Shown here piece after piece: positions 1-7,084 of a DNA stretch of 13,090 nucleotides. Numbering within the stretch: the first letter of the stretch is position 1; every line of letters begins with the position of its first letter. Below the pieces are notes generated by a model, which worked only from the letters and a program-made list of their open reading frames with translations, was not told where the DNA came from and did not search any database. The stretch comes from Anaerolineales bacterium UBA3082 (lineage in GTDB: Bacteria; Chloroflexota; Anaerolineae; UBA7937), in the NCBI GenBank assembly GCA_002366595.1, contig DFBK01000022.1, positions 1 through 13,090 on the forward strand, given 5' to 3'. A program made the translations under genes and the position numbers.

Positions 1-453
1 GAAGGGGGCCAACACCAAAGCGGGGATAGCCACCCCGATGACGGCGATAAAGGTGGCCAGGTAATCTATCCAGGAATTCTGTTTGAGGGCCGCTAAGATG
101 CCCAAGGGGATACCCATGACCACCGCCAAGGCTACAGACATCGCGCCCAATTGAAAGGAGACGGGGAAGTTATCGCGCACGATATCGTTGACCATGCGCC
201 CTCTCTCCCTCATACTGGGGCCCATATCGAGATGGAGAAGGTCCCACAGGTAGCGGCCATACTGTTTCAAGAGCGGCTCATCCAGATGATATTTCCTCTC
301 CAGGTTGGCCACCACCGAAGCCGGAAGGCTCTTATCCCCTACGAAATCGAAGGGCCCCCCGGGGATGGCTCTCATCAGAGCGAAGACGACGAAGGTTAGG
401 GCTATGAGTACCGGGATGGAAACCAGAAGCCGCCGCACTATATACCTCAACAT
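1..453 (-). CDS. dppB: Peptide ABC transporter permease, DppB/OppB type (N-terminal part, truncated by window edge)
   Basis: Membrane permease of a dipeptide/oligopeptide ABC importer. I translated 151 codons from ATG at 453 to the window edge with no stop. The start reads MLRYIVRRLLVSIPVLIALT, the classic DppB/OppB opening: a short basic N-terminus and a first membrane helix at about residues 8-28. This is followed by the periplasmic motif with RAIPGGPF and LDEPLLKQYGRYL, and then the next helix (about 100-120, with PVSFQLG and GIPLGILAA). An AGGAGC ribosome binding site lies 11 bases upstream. It follows the binding-protein gene oppA after 88 bases that contain a strong stem-loop, so it is probably co-transcribed but at a lower level. 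A DppC-type partner is expected beyond the edge. Family call is confident; the transported peptide is unknown. Confidence 0.93.
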   Translation of the reverse strand, partial: MLRYIVRRLLVSIPVLIALTFVVFALMRAIPGGPFDFVGDKSLPASVVANLERKYHLDEPLLKQYGRYLWDLLHLDMGPSMRERGRMVNDIVRDNFPVSFQLGAMSVALAVVMGIPLGILAALKQNSWIDYLATFIAVIGVAIPALVLAPF

Positions 454-499
454 CGTATATCTTTGCTCCTAACTTGTAATAAATAGATAATTCCAAGGG

Positions 500-531
500 G
501 CAGTCATGGGGCCTGGCGGCCCCATGACTGC
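500..531 (-). promoter_or_regulatory. Intercistronic stem-loop between oppA and dppB
   Basis: A perfect 14-bp inverted repeat (arms 500-513 and 518-531) with a 4-base loop, starting 11 bases after the oppA stop. The minus strand leaving the stem is not a clean T-run (CCCCTTGGAATTATC), so it is a poor intrinsic terminator. It is better read as a partial terminator or a 3'-end RNA stabiliser. In ABC importers such elements often keep binding-protein mRNA in excess over permease mRNA; that role is inferred here. Confidence 0.75.
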
Positions 532-541
532 AAAACTAACC

Positions 542-2293
542 CTACTCCAAACCTAGGGCTGCCTTCTTCGCCTCCCAGTCCAGGACCCACTTATCCATGT
601 GGACAGTGCCACCTGCTGGGTTGACGGGGTGCTCGGTCAGGTAGGGCTTGAACATGTTGACCCGGGTGTAGTAGTAGATGGGAGCGATGGCCATATTCTC
701 ATCGATGAGGAGATGCTCAGCCCGGTTGTAGAGGGCTGCTCTCTTCTCCAGATCTTGCTCCCCAAGCGCCTCCTCGACAGCAGCATCGAACTCGTCGTTG
801 AAGAATTTGGCGTAGTTCTGAGTGCTCTTGGAGTTGAAGACGTCACCTACCCAGTTGGCCTCATCGGGGTAGTCAGCGCACCAGCCAAGGCGATAGATCT
901 GGGGCTTGTCCTCATCCGGCGAGTCGGGCAGGAGCATGTTGAGGTAGGCACTCCACTCCATGGTCTCGATCTTGACGGTGCAGCCCAGGTTCTCCCGCCA
1001 CATCTCCTGGATCGCCTGAGCGATGAGGGCATGGCCTTCGGAGATGTTGTGCATCAAGATAACCTCGGGGAAGCCTTCGCAGTTGGGGTAGCCGGCCTCG
1101 GCCAAGAACTCCTGGGCTTTCGCCTTCCCTTCTGCGATATCCAAGAGGTAAGGGGCGATGGTCATATCGTCAACCGGCGCGCCCCAGATGCCAGGGCAGG
1201 CGAAGGTGTGGGCCGGCAACTGCCCACCCTTGAGGACGTTATCGATGAGGGCCTGGCTGTCGATGGCCGCCGCGAACGCCTTCCGCACCAGCACATTGTC
1301 AAAGGGCGGCTTGGTGGTCACGAAGCCGTAGTAGTAGGTGCAGAGGCGCGGCTCGATGCTCAACTCCTTGCTCAGCGCCGGGTCAGCCCTAACCCGGTCC
1401 ATATCCGGCAGAGGCACGCCCCAGCCCGGGTCGGCCATAATGTCAAGTTCCCCCGCCTCATAGAGGGCGAAGGCGGTCGAGGTTTCCATGATCACCGGGC
1501 CGTTGATGGCTTCGATCTGCACCTGGTCAGCGTCGTAGTAATAGGGATTCTTCTTGAACCTCAACATGGCCCCGTGGGACCACTCAGTCAGAACATAGGG
1601 GCCGTTGCTCACCAGGTTGCCAGGCATGACCCAATCCTCGCCGAACTCCTCGATGGTGGCCTGGGGCATGGGCCGCATTACCCACATGCTGGCCACCGCG
1701 GGGAAGAAGGCCGCCGACTGGGTGAGGGTGACCTCCACCGTGTAGTCATCGAGGGCCTTGATCCCCACCCCGTCGATGAGGGCCTGTAACTCCTCCTCGC
1801 TGAGTTCGTCGGGATCGGCGGTGTTGAGATCCTCTCCCCCCTCGATGAGGTATAGGACATAGGCGTAGGGAGAGCCGGTGCGTGGATCCAAGGTGCGCTT
1901 GGTGCCATAGACCACATCGTGAGCGGTGACCGGCCCCACCTCCTCTACCGTATCGATGCGGATGTCGTAGTGCACCCACTTGGCATCATCCCTCATGGAG
2001 AAAGTGTAGACCAGGCCGTCTGCGGAGACCTCCCATGTCGCCAACTCCGGTATAGCCTCCACCGTCACATCGTCCAGGTCGGTGAGGGCCAGGTAGAGCT
2101 GCTCATCCGCCCAGATGGAGGTGGTATCACTCCCCAGAGCCGGGTCCAGAGTAGGAGGATCAGTCCCGAAATGTAGATCCAAGGTGATGGGCTCCTCTGC
2201 AGTCGGCGCAGCCGCTGGTGCACAGGCTACTACCACCATCGCTACCAAGACAATGACACCCAAAACCCATACCCAACGCAACTTGCTAGACAT
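542..2293 (-). CDS. oppA: Peptide ABC transporter substrate-binding lipoprotein, family 5 (OppA/DppA type)
   Basis: Extracytoplasmic binding protein (SBP_bac_5) that captures peptides for the importer. The 583 residues are normal for the family. The N-terminus has a short basic stretch, a hydrophobic core (about 6-22) and a lipobox VVAC with the lipidated Cys at position 24, followed by an Ala/Pro/Thr/Glu linker. Family hallmarks include TLDPALGSDT near residue 50, the YTFSMRDDAKW strand near 95, RFKKNPYYYD near 245, and a C-terminal lobe with IYRLGWCADYPDEANW. The ATG start at 2293 has AGGAGG about 10 bases upstream. It has its own promoter next to the oppF stop and is followed by a stem-loop before dppB. 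Substrate class cannot be fixed from sequence: family 5 also includes nickel and sugar binders, but the two linked OppD/OppF ATPases favour peptides. Confidence 0.93.
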   Translation of the reverse strand: MSSKLRWVWVLGVIVLVAMVVVACAPAAAPTAEEPITLDLHFGTDPPTLDPALGSDTTSIWADEQLYLALTDLDDVTVEAIPELATWEVSADGLVYTFSMRDDAKWVHYDIRIDTVEEVGPVTAHDVVYGTKRTLDPRTGSPYAYVLYLIEGGEDLNTADPDELSEEELQALIDGVGIKALDDYTVEVTLTQSAAFFPAVASMWVMRPMPQATIEEFGEDWVMPGNLVSNGPYVLTEWSHGAMLRFKKNPYYYDADQVQIEAINGPVIMETSTAFALYEAGELDIMADPGWGVPLPDMDRVRADPALSKELSIEPRLCTYYYGFVTTKPPFDNVLVRKAFAAAIDSQALIDNVLKGGQLPAHTFACPGIWGAPVDDMTIAPYLLDIAEGKAKAQEFLAEAGYPNCEGFPEVILMHNISEGHALIAQAIQEMWRENLGCTVKIETMEWSAYLNMLLPDSPDEDKPQIYRLGWCADYPDEANWVGDVFNSKSTQNYAKFFNDEFDAAVEEALGEQDLEKRAALYNRAEHLLIDENMAIAPIYYYTRVNMFKPYLTEHPVNPAGGTVHMDKWVLDWEAKKAALGLE

Positions 2294-2492
2294 CTTTCCT
2301 CTCTCCTCCTTTCAAGATAAAAGGTACTTCCTGCCTCATCTGATAATCGCCTCTCTCCCTCACCCCCTTTCTAAATATAGTCTCCTTCCTCCTCGAAGTG
2401 GAATCGACCCCAGGCTTCCGAAATAGTATACAAAGGAAAGCCCCTAAAAGTTCATCACTATTTTATTACACACTGTATATCTTGTCAAGCCC
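2294..2492 (-). other. oppA untranslated leader, 199 bases, no gene
   Basis: Gap between the oppF stop and the oppA start. I found a sigma-70-like promoter at its upstream end, a possible second -10 element (TATACT, 2425-2430, with no good -35), and a purine-rich Shine-Dalgarno tract near oppA. Short ATG-started frames here are tiny and out of frame with oppA. No family of structured RNA was recognised. Confidence 0.6.
2460..2488 (-). promoter_or_regulatory. Sigma-70-type promoter for oppA
   Basis: On the minus strand TTGACA (2483-2488) and TAAAAT (2460-2465) are separated by exactly 17 bases: a perfect -35 and a 5/6 match at -10. The -35 starts only 4 bases after the oppF stop codon, so the site lies in the gap, not in coding sequence. 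Transcription would begin near 2453 and give a leader of about 160 bases before oppA. Predicted from sequence only. Confidence 0.75.
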
Positions 2493-3545
2493 CTAAACGC
2501 GCCAACAAGCCACCCAGTGCCCTCTCCCTACATCTTTGAACTCTGGCTCCTTCTCCTTGCAGATCTCCATCACCACCGGACAACGGGTTGAGAAGTTGCA
2601 GCCCACCGGGGGGTGGGCCGGGCTGGGCACATCGCCGATGAGGATTATCCGCTCCCTCTTCTCCTCCACCAGGGGATCAGGGATGGGAACCGCAGAAAGG
2701 AGAGCCTGGGTATAGGGGTTAAGAGGGTTCCGGTAAAGTTCATCTCTATCGGTGAGTTCCAGGATCTTCCCCAGGTACATCACCGCTACTCGGTCGCTGA
2801 TATGCCGTACTACGCTCAGATCGTGGGCGATGAAAAGATAGGTGAGGTTGAATTCCTCCTGAAGTTCCTCTAAGAGGTTGATGATCTGGGCCTGGATAGA
2901 TACATCTAAGGCAGAGATCGGCTCATCGCAGACTATGAAGTCCGGATTAACCGCCAAGGCTCTAGCCACGCCGATCCTCTGTCTCTGCCCCCCGCTGAAC
3001 TCGTGAGGGTAACGGTTGACGAAGTAGGGGTTCATCTTCACCACGCGGAGGAGTTCCTGCACCCTCTCCTTCCGCTCCTTCCTACCCCCTAACTTATGCA
3101 CCTCCAAGGGCTCGCCGATGATGCTTCCCACCGTCATACGAGGGTTCAAGGAAGCGTAAGGGTCCTGGAAGATCATCTGCATCCTCCGGCGCATGTGCCG
3201 CAACCGCTCCCCCTTCATCTTGGTGAGATCCTCTCCCTCAAAGAGGACCTCCCCCGCTGTGGGTCGGTAGAGTTGCAAGATGGTCCGGCCTACGGTCGTC
3301 TTCCCACAACCGCTCTCCCCCACCAAGCCTAGCGTCTCTCCTCGGCGGATAAACAAACTGACCCCATCCACAGCCTTTATATCCCCCCCATGTCGTTGAA
3401 TAATGATACCACGCGTGATGGGGAACCACATCTTCAAATCTTTGACCTCGATGAGGATCTCGTCTTTTCCCCCGGCATCCTGTCCCTTCCCTGCGGGATC
3501 CCGAGGGACGGGATCCTGTAAGGATAAGGATAAGGAGACTACCAC
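2493..3545 (-). CDS. oppF: Peptide ABC transporter ATP-binding protein, OppF/DppF type
   Basis: Cytoplasmic ATPase that pairs with OppD to power peptide import. Walker A GESGCGKT is at about 76-83, the Q-loop FQDPY at 126-130, the signature SGGQRQR at 184-190, Walker B FIVCDEP at 203-209 and the switch His at 241. The C-terminal oligopeptide-transporter region has Cys 316, 322, 329 and 347; in relatives these Cys hold an iron-sulfur cluster. The GTG start at 3545 overlaps the oppD stop by 7 bases and has AGGGGGAG 4 bases upstream. The first 28 or so residues are an extra low-complexity extension (SLSLSL, then Pro/Gly-rich) before the ABC fold, and their DNA contains a hairpin. The assignment to OppF rather than DppF is by convention. 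Confidence 0.94.
   Translation of the reverse strand: MVVSLSLSLQDPVPRDPAGKGQDAGGKDEILIEVKDLKMWFPITRGIIIQRHGGDIKAVDGVSLFIRRGETLGLVGESGCGKTTVGRTILQLYRPTAGEVLFEGEDLTKMKGERLRHMRRRMQMIFQDPYASLNPRMTVGSIIGEPLEVHKLGGRKERKERVQELLRVVKMNPYFVNRYPHEFSGGQRQRIGVARALAVNPDFIVCDEPISALDVSIQAQIINLLEELQEEFNLTYLFIAHDLSVVRHISDRVAVMYLGKILELTDRDELYRNPLNPYTQALLSAVPIPDPLVEEKRERIILIGDVPSPAHPPVGCNFSTRCPVVMEICKEKEPEFKDVGRGHWVACWRV
3496..3516 (-). other. Hairpin inside the first codons of oppF
   Basis: Inverted repeat with 8-bp arms (3496-3503 and 3509-3516) and a 5-base loop, containing two GGATCC sites. It lies about 30 bases after the oppF GTG start, within the low-complexity N-terminal extension, next to a tandem TCCTTA repeat. 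It could slow early translation of oppF; that is inference. Confidence 0.5.
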
Positions 3546-4528
3546 TCCACTCCCCCTTTCGTCACATCTACCCAGCAGGCGATCTCATGGCCTGCAACTA
3601 TCTCCTTCAGGGTAGGGCGTTCCTCTTGGCAGCGATCGAGCCGATACGCACAACGAGCGTAGAAGGGACAACCGGGCGGCAAGGCTATGAGATCGGGGGG
3701 CAGGCCCTCGATGGTCGTTAGTTTCTCCTTCCGCACCTGATCGACCCGGGGAACGGAGCCCAGAAGCCCCAGGGTATAAGGGTGTCTAGGGTCTCCATAT
3801 AACTCCTTCACCCCCGCCGACTCGACGAAGAAGCCCGCATACATCACCTTCACTCTCTCTGCTATGCCAGCGATGATCCCCAAGTCATGGGTGATCCAGA
3901 TGACCGCCATCCCGAACTCATCTTTCAGTCGCTTCACCAGATCGATAAATTGGGCCTGGATGGTAACATCCAAAGCGGTGGTCGGCTCATCGGCGATGAG
4001 GATACCAGGGTTGCAGGAGAGAGCCATGGCGATCATCACCCGTTGTCGCATCCCTCCACTAAACTGATGGGGGTAGTCGTCGATGCGATCTTTCGCCTCT
4101 GGAATCCCTACCATATCCAACAGTTCGATGGTTCGCTCCCGCGCCTGTTCCTTACTCATCCCCAAATGGAGCATCATCGCTTCGCTCACTTGCTGATTGA
4201 TAGTCAGAACCGGGTTGAGGGAGGTCATAGGATCCTGGAAGATCATCGCTATCTTGTTGCCCCTGACGCGACGTACCCCGTCCTCGCTGATCTTCAAGAG
4301 ATCCTTCCCGTCGAAGAGCACCTCACCGCCCACGATCTTCCCCGGAGGCTGGGGGATGAGGCGCATGATGGAGAGCACCGAAACGCTTTTGCCACAGCCA
4401 CTCTCCCCCACAATGCCCAGTGTCTCGCCTTCGTTCAAAAGGTAGGAGATCCCGTTTACAGCGTTAACCACCCCGTCTTGGGTGAAAAACTGGGTCCTCA
4501 GATCCTTTACCTCCAGTAAGGCGGCCAC
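3539..4528 (-). CDS. oppD: Peptide ABC transporter ATP-binding protein, OppD/DppD type
   Basis: First of the two ATPases of the peptide importer. In its 329 residues I see Walker A GESGCGKS (41-48), the Q-loop FQDPMTSLNP (97-106), the signature SGGMRQR (157-163), Walker B ILIADEP (176-182) and the switch His 214. The C-terminal oligopeptide-transporter region has a four-Cys set (287, 293, 300, 318), spaced as in relatives that bind a [4Fe-4S] cluster. The start is GTG at 4528 with AGGAGG 7 bases upstream; a nearer ATG just after the AGGAGG is out of frame. It begins 14 bases after the small ORF that follows the ECF sigma gene, so sigma, ORF, oppD and oppF look like one transcript. Confidence 0.95.
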   Translation of the reverse strand: MAALLEVKDLRTQFFTQDGVVNAVNGISYLLNEGETLGIVGESGCGKSVSVLSIMRLIPQPPGKIVGGEVLFDGKDLLKISEDGVRRVRGNKIAMIFQDPMTSLNPVLTINQQVSEAMMLHLGMSKEQARERTIELLDMVGIPEAKDRIDDYPHQFSGGMRQRVMIAMALSCNPGILIADEPTTALDVTIQAQFIDLVKRLKDEFGMAVIWITHDLGIIAGIAERVKVMYAGFFVESAGVKELYGDPRHPYTLGLLGSVPRVDQVRKEKLTTIEGLPPDLIALPPGCPFYARCAYRLDRCQEERPTLKEIVAGHEIACWVDVTKGGVEW

Positions 4529-4542
4529 TGAACATCCTCCTT

Positions 4543-4917
4543 TTATATCCTCGCCCCTCTCCTGGTTTGAAATCCGATTATTGCAATTTGAGAATTAAAA
4601 GAACATAGAGGCCAGGGCGCAGCAGAGATGGAGATCACCACCGAGGCTGGTGTGGACGGCTTCTCGGCCCAAACCCCCGCCTCATCCAGGCGAAAGCGCA
4701 AGAAGAGGAGAACCGCCTGGACCGGGGAGAGGACCTCCCTTAGCCACGCACTGACTTTGCTTCTCCAGGGCAAAGGCCTAACTTCCCCCGAAGAAACCCC
4801 CTCTGCAAGCCTGGCCTCTATAGCCTCCCAAATACGGGGGGGAGGATCCTCATCAGGTACGAGATCCTGCATCGACCAGGCTAAAAGAAGATCCAGTTCG
4901 TCAATTTGCTCTTGCAT
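4543..4917 (-). CDS. Unrecognised 124-residue protein following the ECF sigma gene
   Basis: No family recognised. The N-terminal half is acidic and helical (MQEQIDELDLLLAWSM, then PPPRIWEAIEARLAEG at about 25-40). That pattern is seen in cytoplasmic segments of sigma-associated proteins in related bacteria. The C-terminal third (about 85-124) looks less protein-like, and no clear membrane helix follows, unlike a classical anti-sigma factor. The ATG at 4917 has a GAGGGGGCGAG ribosome binding site. It starts 39 bases after the sigma stop and ends 14 bases before oppD. Position suggests a regulator or anti-sigma remnant of the sigma factor; that is inference, and a frameshift in the 3' part cannot be excluded. 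Confidence 0.6.
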   Translation of the reverse strand: MQEQIDELDLLLAWSMQDLVPDEDPPPRIWEAIEARLAEGVSSGEVRPLPWRSKVSAWLREVLSPVQAVLLFLRFRLDEAGVWAEKPSTPASVVISISAAPWPLCSFNSQIAIIGFQTRRGARI

Positions 4918-4956
4918 CTCGCCCCCTCGCGAGTCCCGCTTCCCTTGCGCACACCT

Positions 4957-5535
4957 CTACGAAGATGACAATTCATATACCTCTCTCAGTACCGCTCCCT
5001 CGTTGGCCAACTCTTTCTTCAGCGTCTTTCTCGCATGGTGGAGTCGAGACTTCACTGTCCCCACCGGACATTCCAGAATGTAGGCTATCTCCGTCAAACT
5101 AAAGCCCTGGAGATAGAAGAGTATCACCACCAGGCGGTGATGTATGTTTAGAGAGTTGATCGCCTCGTGCAGTCTCTGATGCAACTCCTTCCTCTCATAA
5201 GCATCCTCTGGCGAAAGTTGGGGGGCCGCCACCAGCCGATCTATCATCTCCTCCATAGAAAGGAGCCAAGGACGCCGCTTCACCACCCAATTGTAACTCA
5301 AATTCACCACAATGCGGTGCAAAAATGGCCCTAAAGGAGTAGAGCAATCGATGCGGGGCAGGCAATGATATACCTTAAGGAAACAATCCTGCAATATCTC
5401 CTCGGCAGCGCCTTGGTCATCGGTTATAGCCAGAGCGGTGCGGAAAAGCCTCCTCTTGTACCTGTCATAAAGGAGGGCAAACGCTTCCGAATCGCCTTCT
5501 CGGATTCTAGAAACGAGTTCGGCGTCCTGGTTCAT
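4957..5535 (-). CDS. ECF (extracytoplasmic function) RNA polymerase sigma factor, RpoE/SigW-like
   Basis: Directs RNA polymerase to a dedicated promoter set. The 192 residues have the two-domain ECF layout. Region 2 spans about 10-80, with EAFALLYDRYKRRLFRTAL and the AAEEILQDCFLKVY core-binding helix. Region 4 spans about 118-175, with LVVILFYLQGFSLTEIAYIL and the VGTVKSRLHHARKTL DNA-recognition helix. Regions 1 and 3 are absent, as expected. The ATG at 5535 has only a weak GAGAG ribosome binding site. A strong housekeeping-type promoter and an inverted repeat lie directly upstream. It heads a probable operon with the unknown ORF and the oppD/oppF ATPases. The ECF subgroup and target genes cannot be told from sequence. 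Confidence 0.94.
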   Translation of the reverse strand: MNQDAELVSRIREGDSEAFALLYDRYKRRLFRTALAITDDQGAAEEILQDCFLKVYHCLPRIDCSTPLGPFLHRIVVNLSYNWVVKRRPWLLSMEEMIDRLVAAPQLSPEDAYERKELHQRLHEAINSLNIHHRLVVILFYLQGFSLTEIAYILECPVGTVKSRLHHARKTLKKELANEGAVLREVYELSSS

Positions 5536-5559
5536 CTCTCATCCGCTTTGGACGCTTCC

Positions 5560-5586
5560 CTCTCCACATATACACAATATGGAGAG
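5560..5586 (-). promoter_or_regulatory. Inverted repeat in the sigma-factor leader (operator or RNA hairpin)
   Basis: CTCTCC...GGAGAG outer arms with an AT-rich inner part (arms 5560-5571 and 5577-5586, 2-base asymmetry, 5-base centre). It lies between the predicted transcription start (about 5600) and the sigma start codon. A repressor operator or an RNA stem-loop are both possible. A GAACC element at about 5594-5598 could also be part of an ECF-type -35, but this is weak. Confidence 0.5.
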
Positions 5587-5606
5587 GATAAAGGTTCACT
5601 ATTAAC

Positions 5607-5635
5607 ATTCTAAGAGGAAAGACCCCCGTTGTCAA
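5607..5635 (-). promoter_or_regulatory. Sigma-70-type promoter for the ECF sigma/oppDF operon
   Basis: On the minus strand TTGACA (5630-5635) and TAGAAT (5607-5612) are separated by exactly 17 bases. The -35 overlaps the gcvPB stop codon (5632-5634), so the operon boundary is compact and no terminator is evident between gcvPB and the sigma gene. Predicted from sequence only. Confidence 0.75.
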
Positions 5636-7083
5636 TCCCCCTTTTTCCATCTCAGGTTGGGCCTCCGGGCGGCGGTTACTTCATCGAGACGGCTGACGGG
5701 CGTCTTATGAGGTGCCGAATGCAGGGAATCTGGCTCCTCCTTCGCCTCCCGAGCGATCTCCTTCATGGTGGCTAGGAAGCCCTCCAATGTCTCCAGGCTC
5801 TCCGTCTCCGTGGGCTCGATCATAAGGGCTTCCTCCACGATCAAGGGGAAGTAGATAGTTGGGGGGTGGAAGCCGAAATCGATGAGTCGCTTAGCGATAT
5901 CTAGAGTATGGACGCCGATCTCCTTCTGCCATTTGCCGGAGAATACACATTCGTGGAGGCAAGGTCTATCGTAGGGCAAATAATAGTGGCCCTTCAGTTG
6001 GCTCAGAAGGTAGTTGGCGTTGAGCACCGCGTCTTCGCTTACCTCTCGCAAGCCATCACCACCCAAGGATCGGATATAGGCGTAGGCCTTCACCATCACC
6101 CCGAAGTTGCCATAGAAGGAACCCACCTTCCCGATGGACAAAGGACGGTCATAATCCAGGTAGTATCTCGCTCCCTCACTCGTCTCTCTCTTGGCCACCA
6201 AGGGGAGGGGCAAGAAGGGAGCCAGATCCTCACTCACCGCCGTGGCCCCGGCCCCTGGGCCTCCCCCACCATGCGGGGTACTGAAGGTCTTATGCAGGTT
6301 GTAATGGAGGATATCCATCCCCAGTTCTCCTGGCTTGGCGATGCCCAAGAGAGCGTTCATATTGGCCCCATCGCAGTAGATGAGGGCTCCCACACTATGG
6401 ATGATCTCCGCCACCTCCAAGATCCGCTCCTCGAAGAGGCCCAGGGTGTTGGGGTTGGTGAACATCAAAGCCGCTACCGACTCATCGGCTCTATCCCGTA
6501 AAATATCGGCATCTATATTCCCTCGCCCATCGGAGGGGATAGTCATCACTCGGTAGCCACACATAGCCGCCGAAGCCGGATTGGTACCGTGGGCCGAGTC
6601 TGGGATCAAGACCACCTTCCGCTTTCCATCATGGCGGTTTTGGTGGTAGGCCCGCACCATAAGCATCCCCGTCAACTCCCCATGGGCCCCCGCCGCTGGT
6701 TGGAGGCTTACCGCCGGTAGCCCCGCTATCTCCGCTAAGTATTCTTGCAACTCGTACATCAGTCGCAAAGCCCCTTGCACTAACCCCTCATCCTGATAGG
6801 GGTGGATATGGGCAAATCCAGGTAAGCGGGCCATCTCCTCATTGACCTTAGGGTTATACTTCATGGTGCAAGAACCCAGGGGGTAGAACCCTGTGTCTAC
6901 CGAGAAGTTGAGTTGGGAGAGACGGGTGAAATGTTTAACCACACCCCTCTCACTCACCTCGGGAAGGGAAAGCGCATCCCGAACCCGATCTTCCGGTAGC
7001 GGTGTTTGGGGGACATCACACGCCGGCAAGGAGAATCCGGTTCGTCCCGGCGAACTGATTTCGAAAAGTAGAGGCTCATCCAT
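5632..7083 (-). CDS. gcvPB: Glycine dehydrogenase (decarboxylating) subunit 2, PLP-binding P-protein half
   Basis: Catalytic PLP half of the split P-protein of the glycine cleavage system; it decarboxylates glycine and passes the aminomethyl group to the lipoyl arm of GcvH. The 483 residues are the usual length for the subunit. Hallmarks are FYPLGSCTMKYNPK (67-80), QPAAGAHGELTGM (128-140), DSAHGTNPASAA (162-173) and the cofactor-lysine segment NLHKTFSTPHGGGGPGAGA with Lys265 as the Schiff-base residue. The ATG at 7083 lies one base after the stop of the upstream aminotransferase, so translation is probably coupled. It pairs with GcvPA, encoded upstream in the same operon. Confidence 0.97.
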   Translation of the reverse strand: MDEPLLFEISSPGRTGFSLPACDVPQTPLPEDRVRDALSLPEVSERGVVKHFTRLSQLNFSVDTGFYPLGSCTMKYNPKVNEEMARLPGFAHIHPYQDEGLVQGALRLMYELQEYLAEIAGLPAVSLQPAAGAHGELTGMLMVRAYHQNRHDGKRKVVLIPDSAHGTNPASAAMCGYRVMTIPSDGRGNIDADILRDRADESVAALMFTNPNTLGLFEERILEVAEIIHSVGALIYCDGANMNALLGIAKPGELGMDILHYNLHKTFSTPHGGGGPGAGATAVSEDLAPFLPLPLVAKRETSEGARYYLDYDRPLSIGKVGSFYGNFGVMVKAYAYIRSLGGDGLREVSEDAVLNANYLLSQLKGHYYLPYDRPCLHECVFSGKWQKEIGVHTLDIAKRLIDFGFHPPTIYFPLIVEEALMIEPTETESLETLEGFLATMKEIAREAKEEPDSLHSAPHKTPVSRLDEVTAARRPNLRWKKGD

Positions 7084-7084
7084 A

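Noticed and set aside
599..1789. Long open frame on the plus strand (396 codons)
   Set aside because: It lies wholly antisense to oppA, whose lipobox, family motifs and ribosome binding site are clear. The plus product has no recognisable motif and is explained by GC-rich antisense codon bias.
2385..2415. A GGTCGATTCC stretch in the oppA leader that recalls a tRNA T-arm
   Set aside because: No acceptor stem, D-arm or anticodon arm can be built around it, and the loop does not match the TTCGANNCC pattern.
3887..4519. Plus-strand open frame of 210 codons
   Set aside because: Antisense to the well-supported oppD ATPase; its product is His-rich and motif-free, as expected for a shadow.
4628..5083. 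Plus-strand open frame of 151 codons across the sigma gene end and the unknown ORF
   Set aside because: The product is low-complexity Ser/Arg/Lys-rich without motif, and no ribosome binding site was evident. It opposes the direction of the apparent operon.
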